Shown: piece by piece, positions 1 through 7,909 of the stretch
Numbering within the stretch: position 1 is the stretch's first letter
Layout: every line of letters starts with the position of its first letter
Assembly (NCBI GenBank): GCA_002494215.1
Contig: DLBF01000090.1
Location: 1 to 11,988 of the forward strand
Source: Prevotellaceae bacterium UBA7028
GTDB taxonomy: Bacteria > Bacteroidota > Bacteroidia > Bacteroidales > Bacteroidaceae
Length of the DNA: 11,988 bases
Direction of reading: 5' to 3'
Notes under the pieces: model-generated
Told to the model about the DNA's origin: nothing
Seen by the model: the letters and a program-made list of their open reading frames with translations, nothing else
Databases searched by the model: none
Made by a program: the position numbers and the translations under genes

Positions 1-1550
1 TAACGCCAGTACATGAAGTTGACCTGATAGCTCAGGAAGAAACGTAAGTTCTCCATCATGGTTGGTGTCTTCACCTGAATCATCTCGCCACAGCGTTCAT
101 AACTCTTTGTGTTTCCCTTTACACCGCCCATCCAACTTTCGTAAGCAGCTGCGTGATGGTCGCTGTACATGCGGGGGAAGAGCATGTTCTGCTGATAGAC
201 ATACTTCATGTTATAGCGCTGAATCTCATAGCGGTCGGGTTCTTCGGGATTAGCCTTCTCCTTACGCTGATATACAGGAGCCTTCTTTTCGCTGACGGGA
301 ACGCAGTAGTTGCCCTCAACCTTCAGTTGTACCTGGCTGGTGTATGCCTGTCCGTAGAACAGGGGACGGTCTCCATACTGATCACGGCTCAGATAGGTTC
401 CCAGGGTAAAGATATCCTCGGGAGAGTTCTGATCCATAGGTGTGTTGGCCGAGCTGCGGATTACGATTACGGCGTATGAGCTATAGCCAATCATAATCAT
501 GAGCATACACAGCAGACTGGTGTTCATCACTCGGGCAGTGATAAAGGTCTTGCCATCTTTCTTGTAGTTCAGCAGTATATACAGAGCAGCCAAAACAACC
601 ACTCCCAGTACGATGCTGGCGATGCCGTATCCGTAGAAGGGGATACCCAGCATGCCTACGCTAAGCAGGTAGGAGATGTTCATGCGCAGGCGGCTCTCCT
701 GACGACGGGTCTCCCAGATACTCCAGAGTACAATGCCCACCAATAATATAATGTATATGATAAGACCTGTGTTGAAGGGGCAGTTCAACTGGTTTACGAA
801 CAGCAGTTCGAACCAACCGCCTACCTTGACAATACCAGGCACGATACCATACAATACGGCAGCTACCAATACACAACTGCCTACAACAGAGAGCAGAGCG
901 CCCTTCAGGTTGGCATTCTTTGTCTTCTTGTAGTAGTAAATGAGTACCAGTGCGGGTACGCAGAGCAGGTTCAGCAAGTGAACACCAATGCTGAGGCCGG
1001 TAAGGTAGGCTATCAGGATAAGCCAGCGGTCGCTTCCAGGTTCGTCGGCATGGTCTTCCCACTTTAGCATCAGCCAGAATACCACAGCGGTAAAGAGACT
1101 ACTGTAGGCATATACCTCGCCCTCTACGGCACTGAACCAGAATGTGTCGGAGAAAGTATAGACCAAGGCACCTGTCAGGGCACTGGCCTCAACAGTAATC
1201 AGCTGAGCCACGTTCTTCAGTTGGCCGTTCACGCCTACGAGCTTGCGCCCCAGATGACTGATGCTCCAGAAGAGGAACATAATACAGGCGGCACTGAACA
1301 GGGCACTCATGGTGTTTACCATGCGGGCTACCAGTGCGGGGTCGCTCACAAACTGCGTAAATAAGTTTGCCGTAAGCATAAAAAAGGGTGCCCCAGGGGG
1401 ATGACCAACTTCCAGCTTGTAAGCTGTGGTGATGAACTCAGGGCAGTCCCAGAAACTTGCCGTAGGCTCTATCGTGCTGCAATACACGAAGGCCGCAATG
1501 GCAAAGGTAATCCAACCCATCAGGTTGTCTACTAATCTGAACTGTTTCAT
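1..1550 (-). CDS. DUF2723 / GT117-type multipass membrane protein, 3' end cut off by the window
   Basis: I translated this frame by hand: it opens with ATG at 1550 and stays open to the window edge, giving 516 complete codons. The N-terminus starts MKQFRLVDNLMGW, followed by a membrane segment. FWDCPEF lies at residues 33-39 and GHPPGAPFF at 49-57, after which come many hydrophobic helices. This N-terminal pattern is characteristic of DUF2723, classed as glycosyltransferase family 117, a GT-C-like family common in Bacteroidota. Acidic residues in the first periplasmic loop (here D35 and E38) are the usual catalytic candidates in GT-C enzymes; extending that to this protein is inference. The last visible part (about residues 360-516) is hydrophilic and probably periplasmic. 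Family members often reach about 1000 residues, so roughly half may be missing. The donor and acceptor are unknown; a role in protein O-glycosylation is plausible but not shown by the sequence. Confidence 0.85.
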   Translation of the reverse strand, partial: MKQFRLVDNLMGWITFAIAAFVYCSTIEPTASFWDCPEFITTAYKLEVGHPPGAPFFMLTANLFTQFVSDPALVARMVNTMSALFSAACIMFLFWSISHLGRKLVGVNGQLKNVAQLITVEASALTGALVYTFSDTFWFSAVEGEVYAYSSLFTAVVFWLMLKWEDHADEPGSDRWLILIAYLTGLSIGVHLLNLLCVPALVLIYYYKKTKNANLKGALLSVVGSCVLVAAVLYGIVPGIVKVGGWFELLFVNQLNCPFNTGLIIYIILLVGIVLWSIWETRRQESRLRMNISYLLSVGMLGIPFYGYGIASIVLGVVVLAALYILLNYKKDGKTFITARVMNTSLLCMLMIMIGYSSYAVIVIRSSANTPMDQNSPEDIFTLGTYLSRDQYGDRPLFYGQAYTSQVQLKVEGNYCVPVSEKKAPVYQRKEKANPEEPDRYEIQRYNMKYVYQQNMLFPRMYSDHHAAAYESWMGGVKGNTKSYERCGEMIQVKTPTMMENLRFFLSYQVNFMYWR

Positions 1551-1591
1551 TTAGTGGTGTGTATTTTAGTTGTTTTTATCGTTTCGCTGTG

Positions 1592-1599
1592 CAAAAATA
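1592..1599 (-). promoter_or_regulatory. Probable -7 box (TATTTTTG) of the DUF2723 gene
   Basis: On the minus strand the sequence TATTTTTG matches the Bacteroidota -7 consensus TAnnTTTG and lies about 41 nt upstream of the ATG at 1550. The 89-bp gap after the yqaA-like stop is the only gap of this size in the run of minus-strand genes between here and cysE. No TTTG is found at the usual 19-21 nt upstream; the nearest is 32 nt away. The promoter may be weak or regulated, or the gene may be read partly from upstream. Confidence 0.5.
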
Positions 1600-1639
1600 C
1601 TATTTTTCTTTCTCTTTTCTTCCTCTACGGCCAAAATTA

Positions 1640-2095
1640 TTATCCTTTAACCATGTTAAGAACCATAATTAGTATTCCGTAACGTATGGCTTTGCCAAAC
1701 AGAATGCTTATGAAAGAGAATCCGACGTTCGCCCTCATGTATCCCAATGTTACGGATAAGGCGCTTCCCAAAATGGGCAGGAAACAGAAGAATCCCATCC
1801 AGGCACCGCGTCCCTGAAGCCATTGCTGCGTTTTCTCAACCTTCTCGCGTTTTACGTGCAGGTATTTCTCTATCCACTCTATCTTTCCCAGACTTCCTAT
1901 CCAGTAGTTGAACATACTGCCCAGCACATTCCCTACGGTAGCGCTGACAAACAAAGACCATGGTTTCAGACCTGCCATGAGCAGACCCGTCAAGAGGGTC
2001 TCGCTGCTGAAAGGGAAGATGCTACCGGCTATGAATGCAGCAATACCCATGCCCCAATATCCCAGGGGCATTATATATTGAATGATGTCATCCAT
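1640..2095 (-). CDS. YqaA/DedA-type (VTT domain) inner-membrane protein
   Basis: This protein of 151 residues is about the length of the short YqaA branch of the DedA/SNARE-associated (VTT) superfamily. Visible hallmarks are an N-terminal re-entrant-type hydrophobic segment followed by FPFSSE (residues 27-32), a glycine-rich GNVLGSMFNYWIG (55-67), a charged loop rich in lysine (about 71-90), and FFCFLPILGSALSVTLGYMR before the last helices. DedA-like proteins are thought to move phospholipids or undecaprenyl phosphate and to maintain membrane homeostasis; the role of the short YqaA branch is less clear. The ATG at 2095 lies 25 nt inside the end of the preceding membrane-protein gene in another frame, which suggests translational coupling and a shared transcript. 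No alternative function is suggested by the sequence. Confidence 0.85.
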   Translation of the reverse strand: MDDIIQYIMPLGYWGMGIAAFIAGSIFPFSSETLLTGLLMAGLKPWSLFVSATVGNVLGSMFNYWIGSLGKIEWIEKYLHVKREKVEKTQQWLQGRGAWMGFFCFLPILGSALSVTLGYMRANVGFSFISILFGKAIRYGILIMVLNMVKG

Positions 2096-3021
2096 AAGTT
2101 AAAGTAAGCCATTGCGCCGCAAAGCAGCAGAGACAAAATAAAAAACATATTGCTAAGCCAACTGCCCGTAAGTGAGAAATAGTGGGCAATAAGAGGACTG
2201 GCGCTTACTACAAGCAGCGCCATGGTAGTCTCGTACTGGTCGGGCTGTAGCAGCAGGTATAGAATAAGCAGTATGGTTTGTATTGTATAGATATAAAGTA
2301 TCATTCTGACGTGTATCTTATCATTGTATCTGGTCCGCAAATAGTGAATCAGCCCCACCAGACTCAGCAGGCAAACGATTCCCATGGACAACTTGCAGGT
2401 AAAAGGCAGATTAACCAATGCCTCCCACGAGACCGGATGCCATTCCAAATGTCGGTTCAGGACTTTCACCATCATGTCTGTCTTATCTGTAAGGAAACAC
2501 CAAACGGCCCAGCACCAATAGGGTGTTATTATTCCCAATATGCCGGCCCAGAATCCGCGTCCTGTAAGGGAACGGAGGAATCCTATCAGATAGATGTAGT
2601 ATAGGAGAGCCATGAATAACATGACGGAGGAGAATATACTGCCTAAGCCCAGAAACAGGAAGCTGTGGTAGATCCATATGGTGGAGTCGTACAGCTGGTA
2701 ACAACGGAACAACAGGTAGTAGCTCATTGCCATGCAGACGGCGCTGATGCCTGGGGCTCCCCATGTATGTATGAAGGCCTGACTGGTCGCCAGCATGAGC
2801 CATGTGCAGGACATCATGCGGGTGCGGATGCGAATGACGTGCTGCAGGCTGTTTGTTTCCATGCAGATGTAGGTGGTGATGGCACATGTTACCCATCCCA
2901 AGATATTGGCCAGGGCAAAAGACTGTTGTGGCCACCACCATAAGATGGTAGCCAAAACAGCACAGATGGGCATCGTTGCCTCGCTCTCTGCAACTTTATT
3001 CTGGAATTTGTTGTGTACCAT
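2071..3021 (-). CDS. Uncharacterised multipass membrane protein (316 aa)
   Basis: I do not recognise a named family. The product has a short cytoplasmic-looking start (MVHNKFQNKVAESEATMP) and then about eight to nine hydrophobic segments, with few charged residues in the first 200 positions apart from an RIRTRMM patch near residue 63. One longer polar loop lies at about residues 178-202 (LTDKTDMMVKVLNRHLEWHP), and a basic loop (YLRTRYNDKIHVRM) lies around 230. It has no obvious catalytic motif, lipid-binding signature or transporter fingerprint. The ATG at 3021 is 52 nt after the purD stop, and the 3' end overlaps the yqaA-like gene by 25 nt, so it is probably co-transcribed with both. Aromatic residues are abundant (W, Y, F), as in many Bacteroidota integral membrane proteins. 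It is a real gene, judged by its length, start and tight packing; its function is unknown. Confidence 0.75.
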   Translation of the reverse strand: MVHNKFQNKVAESEATMPICAVLATILWWWPQQSFALANILGWVTCAITTYICMETNSLQHVIRIRTRMMSCTWLMLATSQAFIHTWGAPGISAVCMAMSYYLLFRCYQLYDSTIWIYHSFLFLGLGSIFSSVMLFMALLYYIYLIGFLRSLTGRGFWAGILGIITPYWCWAVWCFLTDKTDMMVKVLNRHLEWHPVSWEALVNLPFTCKLSMGIVCLLSLVGLIHYLRTRYNDKIHVRMILYIYTIQTILLILYLLLQPDQYETTMALLVVSASPLIAHYFSLTGSWLSNMFFILSLLLCGAMAYFNLWMTSFNI

Positions 3022-3073
3022 TTAACATCCCCGCCTCCCATTTGGAAGAGGAGGGGTTAGGGCTGGAGAGGGG
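3022..3073. repeat. GC-rich intergenic repeat between purD and the membrane-protein gene
   Basis: The whole 52-bp gap is G/C-run-rich and unlike the flanking coding DNA. It contains an imperfect inverted repeat, CCTCC (3034-3038) with GGAGG (3050-3054), then GGGGTTAGGGCTGGAGAGGGG up to the purD stop. Its style (C-run, TTTGG centre, G-run) matches the palindrome at 10770-10862 and the hairpin at 9013-9034. I read it as one of a dispersed family of Bacteroidota intergenic elements; whether they share descent is inference. In the operon mRNA it could fold and modulate expression of the downstream genes. Confidence 0.5.
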
Positions 3074-4360
3074 CTACAGATCAGCTCCTATATCTCTGCG
3101 GAAATATTTATTCTGGAACTGAATCTTCTGTGCCTCGGTGAAGCTCTTCTGCAGCGCCTCGGCTTTGTCTGCTCCGTAGCTGCTGACGGCAATAACACGT
3201 CCACCATTGGTAACGACCTCGCCATCCTTCAGGGCTGTTCCTGCATGGAAGACTACGCTACCCTCTACCTGGTCTATTCCGCTGATGGGATAGCCCTTCT
3301 GATAGCTGCCGGGATAGCCGCCGCTAACCAACATTACGCAAACAGCGCTGCGATTGTCGAACTCTATATCGCGCTGAGCCAAAGTTCCTGTTGCAACACC
3401 CTCGAAGAGGTCAACGATATCGCTCTTCAGACGAAGCATTACGGTTTCTGTTTCGGGGTCGCCCATGCGGACGTTATACTCGATGACATAAGGCTCGGGG
3501 GTGCCAGTGAGTGTATTGGTGCGGTTGATGAGTCCAAAGAAGATAAAGCCCTTGTAGTCTATGCCATCGGCAGCCAAACCCTCTACGGTAGGACGAATGA
3601 TGCGATCCTCGACTTTCTTCATCCACTCTGTTGTGGCAAAGGGAACGGGACTGACGCTACCCATACCGCCGGTGTTAAGGCCAGTGTCGCCCTCACCGAT
3701 ACGCTTGTAGTCCTTTGCCTCGGGCAGAATCTTGTAGTCCTTACCATCGGTCAATACGAATACGGAACATTCGATGCCGCTCATGAATTCCTCGATCACA
3801 ACTCTGCTGCTGGCATTGCCGAACATACCGCCCAGCATCTCCTCCAATTCCTTCTCTGCCTCTTCCAAGGTGGGCAGAATAAGTACGCCCTTACCGGCAC
3901 AGAGGCCATCGGCCTTCAGTACGTAGGGGGGCTGCAGGGTCTTCAGGAAGGCCTTGCCCTCCTGCAAATGCTCGCCGTCGAAGGTCTGATAGGCTGCTGT
4001 TGGGATGTTGTGACGCTGCATGAAGCCCTTGGCAAAATCCTTGCTGCCTTCCAGCACGGCACCTGCCTTGCTAGGCCCGATGACGGGAATGTTCCTCAGT
4101 TCAGCATCGTTCTTGAAATAGTCGTAGATGCCCTTTACCAATGGATCCTCAGGGCCGACCACTACCATCTGAACTCGGTTTCTCAACACGAAAACCTTGA
4201 TGGCGTCAAAGTCATCGGCCTTCATATTTATATTCTCGCCTACTGTTGCCGTACCGGCATTACCTGGGGCGATGAACAGTTTCTCGCACTTCTTACTCTG
4301 AGCAATTTTCCAAGCTAAGGCGTGCTCACGACCGCCACTTCCTAACAATAAAAGTCTCAT
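3074..4360 (-). CDS. purD: Phosphoribosylamine--glycine ligase (GAR synthetase)
   Basis: PurD carries out the second step of de novo purine synthesis: 5-phosphoribosylamine + glycine + ATP gives glycinamide ribonucleotide, in the cytoplasm. The product is 428 residues, the normal length. The N-terminal domain starts [17 protein letters not shown], with APGNAGT near residue 32 and GPEDPLVKG near 69. [20 protein letters not shown] introduces the ATP-grasp region, followed by [30 protein letters not shown], and [29 protein letters not shown] provides the acidic metal-binding residues, and [13 protein letters not shown] opens the C-terminal domain. No key element appears lost. The ATG at 4360 starts exactly at the conserved N-terminus. 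Upstream, a 4-copy 7-bp repeat fills the 30-bp gap to the S9 peptidase gene. No purine riboswitch or PurR-like operator was seen, so it is probably read from the cysE promoter. Confidence 0.97.
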   Translation of the reverse strand: MRLLLLGSGGREHALAWKIAQSKKCEKLFIAPGNAGTATVGENINMKADDFDAIKVFVLRNRVQMVVVGPEDPLVKGIYDYFKNDAELRNIPVIGPSKAGAVLEGSKDFAKGFMQRHNIPTAAYQTFDGEHLQEGKAFLKTLQPPYVLKADGLCAGKGVLILPTLEEAEKELEEMLGGMFGNASSRVVIEEFMSGIECSVFVLTDGKDYKILPEAKDYKRIGEGDTGLNTGGMGSVSPVPFATTEWMKKVEDRIIRPTVEGLAADGIDYKGFIFFGLINRTNTLTGTPEPYVIEYNVRMGDPETETVMLRLKSDIVDLFEGVATGTLAQRDIEFDNRSAVCVMLVSGGYPGSYQKGYPISGIDQVEGSVVFHAGTALKDGEVVTNGGRVIAVSSYGADKAEALQKSFTEAQKIQFQNKYFRRDIGADL

Positions 4361-4365
4361 AACTA

Positions 4366-4393
4366 TGAATTATGAATTGTGAATTATGAATTA
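4366..4393. repeat. 7-bp tandem repeat, TGAATTA x4
   Basis: Four consecutive heptamers start at 4366, 4373, 4380 and 4387 (TGAATTA, with one TGAATTG). They occupy the gap between the purD ATG (5 nt away) and the S9 peptidase gene, whose TAA stop (4391-4393) is made by the last repeat unit. The array lies immediately upstream of purD, where ribosomes bind, and is A/T-rich with little structure. It is a variant of the TGAATTT arrays at 7853, 11324 and 11597. Confidence 0.85.
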
Positions 4394-6406
4394 AAAATTA
4401 CTGGAGAGGGGCTTTAGGTAATCTTCAAAATACTGTGTGATTCTCTCATGCAGATGCACACTCTTGTGCCCCGCCATGTTGTGACCCTCGCCAGGATAGG
4501 CATAGAAATCGGGCTGTGTGCCAGCCTCGGCACAGGCATTAAGGAACTGTAGGGAGTGCTGAGGAACGCAGACAGGGTCGTTCATGCCGATGATAATCTG
4601 CAACTTGCCCTTCAGGTTTCCTGCCTTGTTGATGCAACTTGCCTGTGCATAGCCTTCGGGGTTCTGCTCAGGGGTATCCATATAGCGCTCTCCGTACATC
4701 ACCTCGTACCACTTCCAGTCTATGACGGGCCCTCCGGCAACTCCCACCTTGAAGACATCGGGGTAGTTGAGCATCAGCGATGTCGTCATGAAGCCGCCGA
4801 AGCTCCATCCGTGAACACCCAGTCTGTTGGCATCCACGTAGGGTAGGCTCTTCAGATACTCTATGCCGCACATCTGGTCTTGCATCTCTACTTGACCCAG
4901 ATGACGGAAAGTAGCCTGCTCGAAGTCGCGGCCACGGTCCTCGCTGCCTCTGTTGTCTATGCTGAAGACGATGTAGCCCTTCTGTGCCATATAGGTATCC
5001 CAACTGCGACTGCCCCAGTGCCATGATGCCTCTACGCAATGAGCGTGAGGACCGCCATAGACGTACAGCACAGAGGGGTATTTCTTGTTGGGGTCGAAGT
5101 CTGCGGGCTTTACGATGCGCCAGTACAGGTCGGTCTTGCCATCGGCAGCCTTTACAGTTCCCTGCTCGAAGATAGGCTGGTACCACTCCTCCCAGGGATT
5201 GGGAGCTGTTTGCAGCATGGTGCTCTTGCCCGTCTTGGTGTTGGTTACGGCACAAGCGCGGGGCACATCGGGCTCCTGCCATGTGTCTATCAGCCAAAGA
5301 CCGTCCTCTGACAGCTTGGCCTGATGAACGCCCTTGCCATTGTCCAGCAGGGTGCGCTTCTTGGTCTTTATATTCAGGCTGTAGATATTGCGTTGCAGGT
5401 CATTGGCCTCCTTGGTGATGAGGATGGCACTCTTTGTGGTGGGGCAGAAACCTACAATGTCCTTCACCTCCCAGGGTCCGCTGGTCAGCTGACCAAGGTC
5501 TTTGCCCTCTGTGTTCATAAGATAGAGGTGTGTATAGCCGTCTTTCCAGCTCCAGTAGATGAACTTGCTGTCATCCCAGGGCAGGAAAGTGATGGGGTGA
5601 CGGGGCTCGACATACTTGTCGCTGGTCTCTGTGTAGAGTGTCTTCAGCTTATTGCCCGTAGTCACATCGTAAGCATCCAAGGTGGTGTGGTTCTGGTCGC
5701 GATTCAGCTCGAACAGATACAAGGTCTTGCCATCCGGGGCCCATGAGATATTGGTGAAGTAGCGGTCGGTAGGATCGCCAACGTTCAGATAAACGGTCTT
5801 CTCTGTCTCCAAATCGAAGATACCTATGGTAACCTGATGTGAGGTCATACCCGCCATGGGATACTTGTCGGGGGCATGCTCAGCCTCACGCTTGAAGGTG
5901 TTCACCTGAGGATAGTCGGCCACCATACTCTGGTCCATGCGGTAGAAGGCCAGCTTCTTGCCGTCCTTGCTCCAGAAGGTGCCTTTGTAGATACCGAACT
6001 CATCGCGGTGAACGCTCTGGCCATAGACAATCTGACGTGAGCCGTCGGTAGAAAGCTGCACGTCGTGTCCGTCGGCATAGCGGACCCATAGGTTGTTGTC
6101 GCGCAGGAAGGCAGCAGCGTTTGAGGCCTTGCACCATTCCAGGATACCTCTGGGATTGGGGCGATTTGTCTTCTCCTCCGTAGTCTGATAGTCTGTTGTC
6201 TTACCATTAGCAGGGTTCACCTCGAAGGTTTTGTCTCCGTTCTTAAAGATCAGTTTTCCTTCGCGCCAGCTGTAGTTCCATCGTTGTGGAACGGAAACGC
6301 TGTAGTTCTTGCCGCCGAAGTTCAGTTCCTCCAGTGTAAACAGTTTCTGTGCCATTGCTTGCGTTGCAGCCACGAGCAGGGTGGCTAATATCAATTTAGT
6401 CTTCAT
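4391..6406 (-). CDS. Secreted S9B-family prolyl peptidase, DPP-IV-like
   Basis: This is a serine exopeptidase that likely removes X-Pro or X-Ala dipeptides from peptides in the periplasm or at the cell surface, as DPP-IV homologues do in related oral and gut bacteria. I place the start at the ATG at 6406 (671 aa). It gives a Sec signal peptide (MKTKLILATLLVAATQAMAQ, cleavage after Q20), whereas the longer reading from 6499 only adds 31 low-complexity residues antisense-like to the neighbour's tail. Residues about 60-420 form the beta-propeller (DPPIV_N); VHRDEFGIYKGTFWS (132-146) matches the region holding the substrate N-terminus-binding glutamates. The alpha/beta hydrolase domain carries GWSFGG with nucleophile S535, D610 in GMNDPVCVPQHS and H642 in GEGHNMAGH, a complete triad. 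It overlaps the upstream methyltransferase gene by 11 nt. The last residues (KPLSSNF) and the stop lie at repeat sequence. Prolyl tripeptidyl peptidase is a less likely alternative. Confidence 0.93.
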   Translation of the reverse strand: MKTKLILATLLVAATQAMAQKLFTLEELNFGGKNYSVSVPQRWNYSWREGKLIFKNGDKTFEVNPANGKTTDYQTTEEKTNRPNPRGILEWCKASNAAAFLRDNNLWVRYADGHDVQLSTDGSRQIVYGQSVHRDEFGIYKGTFWSKDGKKLAFYRMDQSMVADYPQVNTFKREAEHAPDKYPMAGMTSHQVTIGIFDLETEKTVYLNVGDPTDRYFTNISWAPDGKTLYLFELNRDQNHTTLDAYDVTTGNKLKTLYTETSDKYVEPRHPITFLPWDDSKFIYWSWKDGYTHLYLMNTEGKDLGQLTSGPWEVKDIVGFCPTTKSAILITKEANDLQRNIYSLNIKTKKRTLLDNGKGVHQAKLSEDGLWLIDTWQEPDVPRACAVTNTKTGKSTMLQTAPNPWEEWYQPIFEQGTVKAADGKTDLYWRIVKPADFDPNKKYPSVLYVYGGPHAHCVEASWHWGSRSWDTYMAQKGYIVFSIDNRGSEDRGRDFEQATFRHLGQVEMQDQMCGIEYLKSLPYVDANRLGVHGWSFGGFMTTSLMLNYPDVFKVGVAGGPVIDWKWYEVMYGERYMDTPEQNPEGYAQASCINKAGNLKGKLQIIIGMNDPVCVPQHSLQFLNACAEAGTQPDFYAYPGEGHNMAGHKSVHLHERITQYFEDYLKPLSSNF

Positions 6407-7838
6407 CGTTGTCGAAGTATCTTTTGCCAAACTTTTTGTTGCCGCCCTTGTTGCGGTCGAAGGGCTTCTTGCCGCCACGGTCGAAACTCTTACCGCCATC
6501 CTTCTTGAAGTCGCGGCGGTCGCCCTTTCCTTTCTTGAAGTCGCGACGCTCCTCGCCCCAGTCGTCCTTTCTGGGTTTGCGCATACGCTCCTTGGGGTTC
6601 TCTTCCAGTTTGTCTTTGAACTCGCGGTGCTGCTTGAAGCGCTTGTGGTCTGCCATCATACGGCGTTCCTTAGCTGTCTTGATGTCACCACCTTCGGCAC
6701 GCATATCGTTGAACTTGCCGCTGAAGATCTGGTACTTACGCAACTCGCATTCCAGACTGCCGTTGAACAGAGGTGTGCGCAGTGAGGGCTTCAGACCAAT
6801 CTGATCGAAACACTCCTCCCGGTAGCTCAGTACCCAAGCCTCGTTGTCCACGAACTGATGTTTCAGACGTTCTCCAATCATCTTGTACAAGCCCAGCAGG
6901 TCGGGAGCCGAGATACGCTCGCCATAGGGTGGGTTGGTGATGATAACGCTCTTCTCCTGAGGTTGTGTAAAATTGGCGAAGTCCTGTTGCTGGATGGTTA
7001 TCTCCTTGCTCAGACCAGCAGCCTTAACGTTGGTAGTAGCGATGGCCACAGCGTTACGGTTGATGTCGTAGCCGTAGATATGGTGCTCGAAGGGATGCTC
7101 CTTGCTGTCGTCCTCGTAGATCTTGTCAAAGAGTTCCTGGTCAAAGTCGGACCACTTCTCAAAGGCATATTCCTTTCTGTATACGCCGGGTGCTATGCCA
7201 CGGGCGATGAGAGCTGCCTCTATGGCGATGGTACCACTTCCGCACATAGGATCAATCAGGTCGCACTGGCCGTTCCAGCCCGTCAGCATGATGATGCCGG
7301 CAGCCAAGACCTCGTTAAGCGGAGCCTCTACGCTCTCCTGACGGTAACCGCGACGGTGCAGACTCTCGCCTGAACTGTCCAGCGACAATGTGCAGTCATA
7401 CTCTGCCACATGGATGTGCAGCTGCAGGTCTGGGTTGTTGATGCGGATGTTGGGGCGGTTGCCTGTCTTCTCGCGGAACTGGTCCACGATAGCATCCTTC
7501 ACCTTATAGGCCACGAACTTGCTGTGGCGGAACTCGTTGCTGAAGACCACGCTGTCAACGGCGAATGTTGTCTCGTTACTCAGATATTCCGTCCAATCTA
7601 TTTGCTTGATGGCTTCGTACACCTCATCGGCGCTGGTAGCACGGAAATGCTTGATGGGTTTCAGAATGCGAATAGCGGTGCGCAACTGGAAGTTGGCACG
7701 GTACAGCATCTCCTTGTCGCCTGTAAAGCTGACCATTCGTCTGCCTATCTGTATATTGTTGGCACCAAGGTCCGTAAGTTCCTTTGCCAATACTTCTTCA
7801 AGACCCTGAAAGGTCTTTGCAATCATTTCAAACTCCAT
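6396..7838 (-). CDS. THUMP-domain SAM-dependent RNA methyltransferase (RlmL/YpsC type) with basic tail
   Basis: The protein probably methylates guanosine N2 in 23S rRNA, as in the RlmL N-terminal half and B. subtilis YpsC-type enzymes; the exact target base cannot be read from sequence. Residues about 1-155 form the ferredoxin-like and THUMP RNA-binding part. The UPF0020 methyltransferase domain follows: LIDPMCGSGTIAIEAALIARG (194-214) is the SAM-binding motif I, YGYDIN (255-260) holds the acidic residue of motif II, and ITNPPYGER (300-308) is the NPPY catalytic motif. From about residue 377 there is an unusual tail of some 100 residues rich in K, R, D, F and G, with two RRDFKK copies (431-436, 441-446) and FDR repeats; it is likely disordered and RNA-binding. 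It is shorter than the fused E. coli RlmKL, lacking RlmK. The ATG at 7838 is preferred; M5 is possible. It is 71 nt behind cysE and overlaps the peptidase gene by 11 nt. Confidence 0.92.
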   Translation of the reverse strand: MEFEMIAKTFQGLEEVLAKELTDLGANNIQIGRRMVSFTGDKEMLYRANFQLRTAIRILKPIKHFRATSADEVYEAIKQIDWTEYLSNETTFAVDSVVFSNEFRHSKFVAYKVKDAIVDQFREKTGNRPNIRINNPDLQLHIHVAEYDCTLSLDSSGESLHRRGYRQESVEAPLNEVLAAGIIMLTGWNGQCDLIDPMCGSGTIAIEAALIARGIAPGVYRKEYAFEKWSDFDQELFDKIYEDDSKEHPFEHHIYGYDINRNAVAIATTNVKAAGLSKEITIQQQDFANFTQPQEKSVIITNPPYGERISAPDLLGLYKMIGERLKHQFVDNEAWVLSYREECFDQIGLKPSLRTPLFNGSLECELRKYQIFSGKFNDMRAEGGDIKTAKERRMMADHKRFKQHREFKDKLEENPKERMRKPRKDDWGEERRDFKKGKGDRRDFKKDGGKSFDRGGKKPFDRNKGGNKKFGKRYFDNDED

Positions 7839-7852
7839 GAAAATATTATATT

Positions 7853-7900
7853 GAATTTTGAATTTTGAATTTTGAATTTTGAATTTTGAATTTTGAATTT
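7853..7900. repeat. 7-bp tandem repeat, GAATTTT x about 7
   Basis: Perfect heptamers start at 7853, 7860, 7867, 7874, 7881, 7888 and 7895 (the last lacks one T), for 48 bp with no mismatch. The array fills most of the 71-bp gap between the cysE stop and the RNA methyltransferase start, ending 14 nt upstream of its ATG. On the transcript it reads as repeated AAAATTC and would be unstructured. A perfect run of this kind is prone to slipped-strand copy-number change. Confidence 0.95.
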
Positions 7901-7909
7901 CTTCCCCTC

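Noticed and set aside
1551..1639. An intrinsic terminator after the yqaA-like gene
   Set aside because: No convincing stem-loop could be found in the gap; only a -7 box is supported.
3245..4318. A 357-codon open frame on the plus strand opposite purD
   Set aside because: It is fully antisense to a clearly conserved purD, has no promoter or signal, and its translation is low-complexity, as expected from codon bias of the real strand.
4361..4400. A purine riboswitch upstream of purD
   Set aside because: The gap is only about 30 nt and consists of the heptamer array; there is no room for an aptamer.
6407..6499. A 31-residue extension of the S9 peptidase upstream of 6406
   Set aside because: It would bury the signal peptide and overlaps the methyltransferase tail by over 100 nt; the residues are low-complexity A/T/S/R.
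7853..7900. A CRISPR array
   Set aside because: The repeat is a 7-bp direct tandem without spacers, and no cas genes are present.
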